Source of the DNA: Lachnospiraceae bacterium
GTDB taxonomy: Bacteria; Bacillota; Clostridia; Lachnospirales; Lachnospiraceae
NCBI GenBank assembly: GCA_016282215.1
Contig: JAEEKC010000155.1
Coordinates: forward strand, 1 to 11,624
Length of the DNA: 11,624 nucleotides
Reading direction: 5' to 3'
A program made the position numbers and the translations under genes. This document shows, in pieces, positions 8,401 through 11,624 of the stretch. Positions within the stretch are counted from its first letter, which is position 1. Each line of letters opens with the position of its first letter. The notes beneath the pieces were generated by a model that did no database searches, was not told the DNA's origin, and was given only the letters and a program-made list of their open reading frames with translations.

Positions 8401-10344
8401 ACCGCTTTCGCCGAGAACCGGATGCATAAAGGTATTATCTGCTTTGACTTCGGCTTCGAGCACGCACTCATAAATATTGCTGACAAAGGCGTATCTTTCA
8501 TCCCTGAAAGCGCCGCCGACCACTTTCAGGTCATTTTTGAACACACGCCTGTTGTTTCCGGTCTTCAGATCAATGGGGACTCTTTCATCCACCTGCTCAA
8601 AGGTCTCCGTGAACATTTTACCGGCAAAACCGACATCATTGTATTTTTCCATCATTTCGCGAAGACGGAGCATCCAGGCATCGCGCCTGTCCTTATAATC
8701 TGTCTTGCACTGTTCAAGGAGTTTTTCTTTTTCATCCGCGTTTTTGCCCTTCCCATTCGCTTCTTCTGCCGCATGGTACATTTCCTGGGCCAGGTTAAAG
8801 GTTTCCTCACGCAGTTTTTTAATATCCGGAATCTGCTTAAACTCTCCCGTCGCCTTAAAGACATAGCGCATCAGCGTGGAGAAATCCTGGAATCCCGCAT
8901 GCTCTGCGGCAGCCGACATGGATTTCATATACAGACGCAGATCGGCCGGATCGAGCTTATCCTGCTCCCCAACCTTAGCCAGCGCCTCTGCCACGCCGTA
9001 ATCCACTTCTTTTCCGGTGGCCACAAGTCTCTGTTCGGTGGTATTGGGTACCACTTCATGCTCCGGATTTTCCTTTTCTTCTGCAGCCTCGCCTCCAAGT
9101 ACACGGTCAGAAAGCTTACGCGTCTTTTTGGCTTCCTCGAGCTGCTCTTCTGCTTCCTTCAAATGATCGTCCAGATCTTTTTTTTCTTTCGTCTTCCGAT
9201 TTTGAAGAAATTCCGTTTTCTGCTTCGTTTCCTTTCTTTCTTTTTCTAATTTTTCATATTCCTTCGGTTCTGTCCGTCTCTTTTCAACCTCCTCCTTCTG
9301 ATTTGCTGCAACATTCTTATATCTGGTCAGACTGACAGCCAGGTTCCTTGGGATATCGCCTTTTTGGACATGATCATAGATGGCGTTTACAACCTTCCCG
9401 CTATACTCCTTTAAACGGTCGACCACCGGCTCGAGATCCGGATCGATATTCATCAGATCAAAATAATAATCGTCAAACTTTTTCTTGTCATTATCTTCTA
9501 AGTGAACCGCCTTCAGAAGATGGCGAAAAGTAGCACCACCGGACCCGTCAAACGCTGCAGCCTCTTTCATTCTTTCAAGAAATTTCTTCGGAAGTTTATC
9601 CTCATAGGGTTTCAGATCCTCAAGGATCTGCTTTGCCTCTTTTGCATAGCCTTTAAACTCCTCTTCGAGAGCCTTTCGGTTTTCTGCATCCTCATCGGCA
9701 AACTGATCCATATATTCATCTGCAGAAGGCGGCATATAAAGTATGTATTCTCTGTCATTCGTCGTGGCATCGACCTCAACATCCTGCAAAACCTCTTCAT
9801 CGGTTTGCAGGGAAACGCGAAGGCCAACAATATCTCGCAGGCTCTTTTCCCTGTCGTCCCAGTAATCGCCGTGCCGGTCTGTTTCTTTTTCCAGCCACAC
9901 ATCTGCCCTTGCCTGAAACTCCTTTTCATCCCAGCCAAGATACTCTGCCACCATATCGATAAACGGCAGTTCCTTCGGAAGCGCTTCCTTCTTTGCGATC
10001 AAACCGGCAGCCTTCATACAAAAACGCCCGTAGTCTTTAAAGCTGCCCAGCGATTTTGAATCATGAAACTTCCTGCCGAATATGATATCCGAACCAACCC
10101 TTCTCATGGTATCAAGACGAATGTCATAGATCTCATTCAATAATTCTTCTTTCTCAGCCTTCGGAAGCGACTCTATAATGAGGCCTACCAGGTCCTTCCT
10201 GACCAGAAGATTTCCCTGGGCAATGTCTTTTTGTGTGCTCACCAGAATCTTGGCAAATGCCTTCGGATCCTTTCGAAACAGCATGATATGGTCATAGACC
10301 TTTGCTTCATATTCATCCAATACCACCTCATTTTTCTTCGGCAT
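2494..10344 (-). CDS. Giant 2616-residue charged, coiled-coil-containing protein of unknown function
   Basis: I do not recognise a named family. The reading frame is open for 7.85 kb without a break and begins at an ATG preceded by AGAGGAG (AGGAG 9 nt upstream). There is no signal peptide or hydrophobic segment, so a cytoplasmic location is inferred. The protein is rich in Lys and Glu, mostly helical in appearance, with few cysteines. Visible layout: N-terminal region 1-348; charged coiled coil 349-410; helical region 411-1211; coiled coil 1212-1270; region 1271-1944; very regular E/K/R coiled coil 1945-1992; region about 1993-2198; Lys/Glu-rich then Asn/Gln-rich low complexity about 2199-2338; C-terminal region about 2339-2616. 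Four collinear blocks recur between about 929-1270 and 1730-1992, and the last block recurs before the first coiled coil at 330, so the protein grew at least partly by internal duplication. No enzyme motif (Walker A, HExxH, DxD cluster) was found by eye. A scaffold or structural role is possible but only a guess. The uninterrupted frame argues that it is expressed and selected. Confidence 0.93.
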   Translation of the reverse strand: MPKKNEVVLDEYEAKVYDHIMLFRKDPKAFAKILVSTQKDIAQGNLLVRKDLVGLIIESLPKAEKEELLNEIYDIRLDTMRRVGSDIIFGRKFHDSKSLGSFKDYGRFCMKAAGLIAKKEALPKELPFIDMVAEYLGWDEKEFQARADVWLEKETDRHGDYWDDREKSLRDIVGLRVSLQTDEEVLQDVEVDATTNDREYILYMPPSADEYMDQFADEDAENRKALEEEFKGYAKEAKQILEDLKPYEDKLPKKFLERMKEAAAFDGSGGATFRHLLKAVHLEDNDKKKFDDYYFDLMNIDPDLEPVVDRLKEYSGKVVNAIYDHVQKGDIPRNLAVSLTRYKNVAANQKEEVEKRRTEPKEYEKLEKERKETKQKTEFLQNRKTKEKKDLDDHLKEAEEQLEEAKKTRKLSDRVLGGEAAEEKENPEHEVVPNTTEQRLVATGKEVDYGVAEALAKVGEQDKLDPADLRLYMKSMSAAAEHAGFQDFSTLMRYVFKATGEFKQIPDIKKLREETFNLAQEMYHAAEEANGKGKNADEKEKLLEQCKTDYKDRRDAWMLRLREMMEKYNDVGFAGKMFTETFEQVDERVPIDLKTGNNRRVFKNDLKVVGGAFRDERYAFVSNIYECVLEAEVKADNTFMHPVLGESGMEKTTMGILAQVEKYLREEVPGLADMEDFPVPDYKYIESEGVQHYLTKVDQYLATHVTKKEDADRLKVAGAYFDRWRERMDDLSVVETNMHDVVAFIRRTDLDLDQKKYAMNQILRDLKTQGFQIEGDVKGIKNTVDFEIWCMNSLAPAVDHCIRRGKVDCAYFYVYLTDKMLRAKLGKYSSGWAKKQFGLVIRDYYFREQELSKEEIVKMKQLRKATYLNRYLHLDSFLSDKVTNEIAVAAANAGYQEAMSKWDVAKKIVIYAMGVEGKTLNELMEYSEADREKLARRFAEEIKKRPYNGAEASELTAQQLKENVQWYGKMYANCYQQLLKKKQKFFEAGVVDKAGNAKEFQNSEVYLWDGLMSDLVSDDLYGMLGEDAVLPSKSNVHGVDRPAACKEGFDAVAGQGAFDKTVEFSKALSAITKPYLPGLTDPDHTPLQKLLFKMIIKYEIEPKFAGMDLDAVDPETLKLLTKTGENLEKAYKVITSKDFKEIAEDFGYAYAVSEQDIEKLLNADKRSDEGLIAGAKIGLNADCQLQEVLGFMSRNIPGVPEITSLYAKTLQGQKDERIREAVSEGRPESVREETEEEKTKRYEEGKKAREEAKKAEQARIAKEEKEREAKTPAGRLKSKLIACRRVIKRYTGDREKAVKENKTEEVKTIDQKLLSMKLKEAERIKEIAYQEARAKYVSSPDRQIFEYAAADIAYYKACRKHNNDYRAILGEEEYNKRQKELAEKEADALLNLRCTTQFNRERNRIYRTCLQAILKDKGLEPDNEEAAKKITVEEILAKKQTLFADEKYSVFSKEDMTDAMQGKKAARSKELMQRRVDNYNKLAEEAFATIAENAAAYQHKMKDLKKDGQTGRVEFDKIDFRVQREKEALFKEVFGPFMENQNMDEHDFKDKNGDELSFVKNFVVTTPKGITGTPDEILVKLGMNPHSTFTNREVLILHALTQPGWKVSYNMVKTRVMETEKNGEKEYFGQYYIGEPKEIASFVTPEYVLYRKNLEYQSIINSNEHQYSLESPGAIIPIEDEEIYLKAVYGDQASKHDVTDLDELFFVWAANQPDAGGFSDIYDKVRMQKPEGRALITRFRDEILQKPFAENAQWYAQMIGQTFRKAAELKFKKFDEAYDENGVALVLRYNNVALMEMVKMYDKAIPFAKNSEEYKNFQKEVCKAFGDDKLPAYIEQVKFIFDCYRETLNPNLPIQKRAAYKLLFEIMQTPMMDKPWNKEYLQDLQAIRKEIEKGDFSEFTEKESKEQLSSSFGIWHDDEKNLRILQIMTKKIPSAKPVAETLKKYEDEIRERKLEAERKEAERKAKEEEERRKKEEAERKKREEEERIKRNYENKQPDRNRHKAVIDHINSLHFTNIYDLDYNKGFRLEENPNAFYNGGNVNEGERKKAAKMFDQIFGKYVRYVIEKENAKGGPAITEEDVIRKCFYVHRDAKYDKGGKAYDVAVSSLRQYYNQYQIEEMALEHTKASILHAMARDKVELRVYPLIRNTETNEIEIEDEPILVTRPDPKIGAKKQKEQTAEAGLKEYTDELVDNVFGANKKEKKAEKKEDKKAVIKKDQPENKKDKKEKNDQPKDVKEDKKEKIVVKEDKNAKPEDKKKEEIKDDQKEDLLIIIDEPKNDKIIDEHKNQAGLLNKNGKQNQIIENQQPELIEQEQDDAELLIEPKQKKQEDQQAIWRPKAGDGDVMARYKAAMYNFQAKRASFFKQESDQHLLLRQAALELIRDRSGRAENAGEKENRIRNLGSADEKKAAIVDWMKKAYRIKAEADVYIADKTGLTFAGQDRKQGARDLRTLAKEELRSAERLVQELRIEGFTADEVKRQIAKEQYDTAAEKLRVFGDMPLENCMTDPVTRKKVYGYFCDMLAACSANMVLDAQNHPNDNVPSDVFAIRKALDKDKDLQTAVDQYFRRNRSLTANKLLEEMQVNNGVDMIQRMNPKNMREHTQQIRVNNNKQMKK

Positions 10345-10353
10345 AACAGTATT

Positions 10354-10358
10354 CTCCT
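10354..10358 (-). promoter_or_regulatory. Ribosome binding site of the giant gene
   Basis: On the minus strand AGAGGAGAAT precedes the ATG at 10344, with 9 nt between AGGAG and the start codon. It fixes the start of the 2616-residue protein. The surrounding 47-nt gap (10345-10391) has no hairpin that would end transcription from the esterase and no convincing -35/-10 pair on the minus strand; CATTAT is present but lacks a matching -35. Confidence 0.8.
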
Positions 10359-10391
10359 CTTGAGTTTATTTTTCCCCTATAATGAATACAC

Positions 10392-11624
10392 TTATTTTTC
10401 CGTTTTGGTTGCCTTCATCATTGCAATTGCCGCATCTTCGCCGATGCCTTTCTTCCGCTGCGGGTGCAGATCGTTTAACTCTCCGCTGCCGATGGTTTTT
10501 ATCATAGATACGCCTTTGATATCAGCGCAGGATTCCTGCACGGCCTGCATGTTTTCCCACCAGGTATTGATATCATCGGTTCCATCCGGTTCATAGGTAA
10601 CCAGATCAAACTCGGGAAGCTGCACATACACGATGGGAAGATCCTCGTCGCGCCACAACCTCCGGTATCCGGCAACCATACTCGAAAATTCATCCGGATA
10701 GATATCCGCAGCTAGAATATTCCCCTCACCCTGATAAAACAGGATCCCCCTGATATTGAAAAAAGTGCAGCCATACAGCATGCCGTTATAAAGGGCCGTC
10801 GGCTTCCAGCTCACAAAATCAGTCGGCCTGATCTTCTCACTGCGGGTGCCTATCTTGTAGTGCCAGGTGCCGTCCAGCCTGAGCACTTCAAAACCCTGCG
10901 CCTTTTCATAAAAACCGTCCGTTTCCCGTTTGCCGTTTCCGAACAGGATCCCGTAAACCTTTCCGTCCGTCACGCGGCCGGTTCCTTTTTCCACCAAAAG
11001 CCGCACTACGATCTCATTTTCGCCTTCCTTCAAAAGACCTGCCGGGATCTCATATCTTCGGGGCGGATAACAATATTCCGTCCTGCCGATGGAAACGCCG
11101 TTTAGAAAGATCTCATCACTGTCGGTCATAGTACCGAACCAGAGAAGCGCCTTTTTACCCGCCTTCATGCTGTCTACGTAAAAAGTCCTCCGAAACCAGA
11201 TACTGCCCGTAAACCCTTTCAGTCGTGGATCATTTTTGAAAATGCACGGCAGGTTGATCTCTTCCCAGCCATCGTTATCCTTCATTCCGCGTTCCGTCTC
11301 TTGCTCTGTTTCGCTCTCTGCACTTCTCTTTGCATTATTTTCGCTTTCAATCTCCTCTTCAGATCTCATTTCGTACCAGCGCTGCGCGATCCCGGCATCA
11401 TGCGCATCGATCCATTCATGCCAGGCTGCGGCATTCTCTTCGTTTTCCCTGAGCACTTTTTCAAGGTACGCATCATCCTTGTAAGTTTTCGCGATTTCCA
11501 GCTGCTCCGGAAAGGCGCCCAGCATCTCCTCGCTCATCCAGGATTCAATGGTCGATCCGCCTAATGTCGTATCGATCAGGCCGACCGGAATGCCCTCTTC
11601 CTCAAACAGTTTTTTTGCCATAAA
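10392..11624 (-). CDS. Sialate O-acetylesterase-like SGNH hydrolase, 5'-truncated by the window edge
   Basis: This is the C-terminal 410 or so residues of a sialate O-acetylesterase-type esterase, a family that removes O-acetyl groups from sialic acids or other glycans. The frame stays open to the right edge, so the first visible Met (11621) is internal and the N-terminal part with the expected nucleophile Ser is missing. Numbering from that Met, residues 14-28 (GLIDTTLGGSTIESW) match the family block after the nucleophile. Residues 119-230 or so look like the inserted beta-sandwich, sugar-binding-like domain, with FRRTFYV and the conserved-looking DEIFLNG. Residues 276-301 (ALYNGM, then IRGILFYQGEGN) match the second catalytic-domain block. 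NDLHP at 383-387 supplies the expected catalytic Asp384 and His386. Two oddities are FYQGEGN where the family usually has WYQGESN, and a Ser/Glu-rich insert at 87-113. The next gene starts 47 nt after the stop. Family assignment is confident; the exact substrate is not. Confidence 0.88.
   Translation of the reverse strand, partial: FMAKKLFEEEGIPVGLIDTTLGGSTIESWMSEEMLGAFPEQLEIAKTYKDDAYLEKVLRENEENAAAWHEWIDAHDAGIAQRWYEMRSEEEIESENNAKRSAESETEQETERGMKDNDGWEEINLPCIFKNDPRLKGFTGSIWFRRTFYVDSMKAGKKALLWFGTMTDSDEIFLNGVSIGRTEYCYPPRRYEIPAGLLKEGENEIVVRLLVEKGTGRVTDGKVYGILFGNGKRETDGFYEKAQGFEVLRLDGTWHYKIGTRSEKIRPTDFVSWKPTALYNGMLYGCTFFNIRGILFYQGEGNILAADIYPDEFSSMVAGYRRLWRDEDLPIVYVQLPEFDLVTYEPDGTDDINTWWENMQAVQESCADIKGVSMIKTIGSGELNDLHPQRKKGIGEDAAIAMMKATKTEK

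Noticed and set aside
8422..9249. Plus-strand open frame of 275 codons ending in a poly-Phe run, resembling a membrane protein
   Set aside because: The hydrophobic runs are the complement of the Lys/Glu coiled coil at residues 349-410 of the giant protein, so it is a shadow.
10361..10391. TATAAT and a possible promoter between the esterase and the giant gene
   Set aside because: The TATAAT reads on the plus strand, away from the giant gene. The minus-strand CATTAT has no -35 at a proper distance.

Overview
All gene-sized coding regions in this window lie on the minus strand, so transcription runs from right to left. Compact spacing, AGGAGG-type ribosome binding sites, moderate GC content (judged by eye) and the gene families present suggest a Gram-positive anaerobe of the Clostridia, perhaps a gut Lachnospiraceae. 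The taxonomy is an inference, since no rRNA or other marker gene is present.

In transcription order the layout is as follows. (1) The 3' part of a sialate O-acetylesterase-like SGNH hydrolase (10392-11624) enters from the right edge. (2) A single uninterrupted 7.85 kb gene (2494-10344) encodes a 2616-residue, highly charged, apparently cytoplasmic protein that I cannot assign to a family. It contains three charged predicted coiled coils, at least two diverged copies of a long module (a third copy is partial), a Lys/Glu/Asn/Gln-rich low-complexity stretch and a distinct C-terminal region. (3) A metallo-beta-lactamase-fold hydrolase (1623-2468) starts 25 nt after the giant gene. (4) A RimJ/RimL-type GNAT acetyltransferase (1106-1618) follows 4 nt later. 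(5) A cysteine-rich TIGR04076-type protein (669-1037) comes next. (6) A second, different GNAT acetyltransferase (140-598) comes next. (7) A clear intrinsic terminator (68-97) closes the run. The leftmost 60 bases hold nothing I can assign with confidence.

The four genes after the giant gene could be co-transcribed with it: gaps are short and I see no terminator before 97. However, the two gaps upstream of genes 5 and 6 carry a related short element with an inverted repeat, which could give these genes their own regulation. The small genes look like ordinary accessory enzymes, and nothing in the sequence ties them biochemically to the giant protein.

The most notable content is the giant protein and its internal duplication, followed by the paired intergenic elements. 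No CRISPR array, tRNA, rRNA, insertion sequence or prophage feature was seen.
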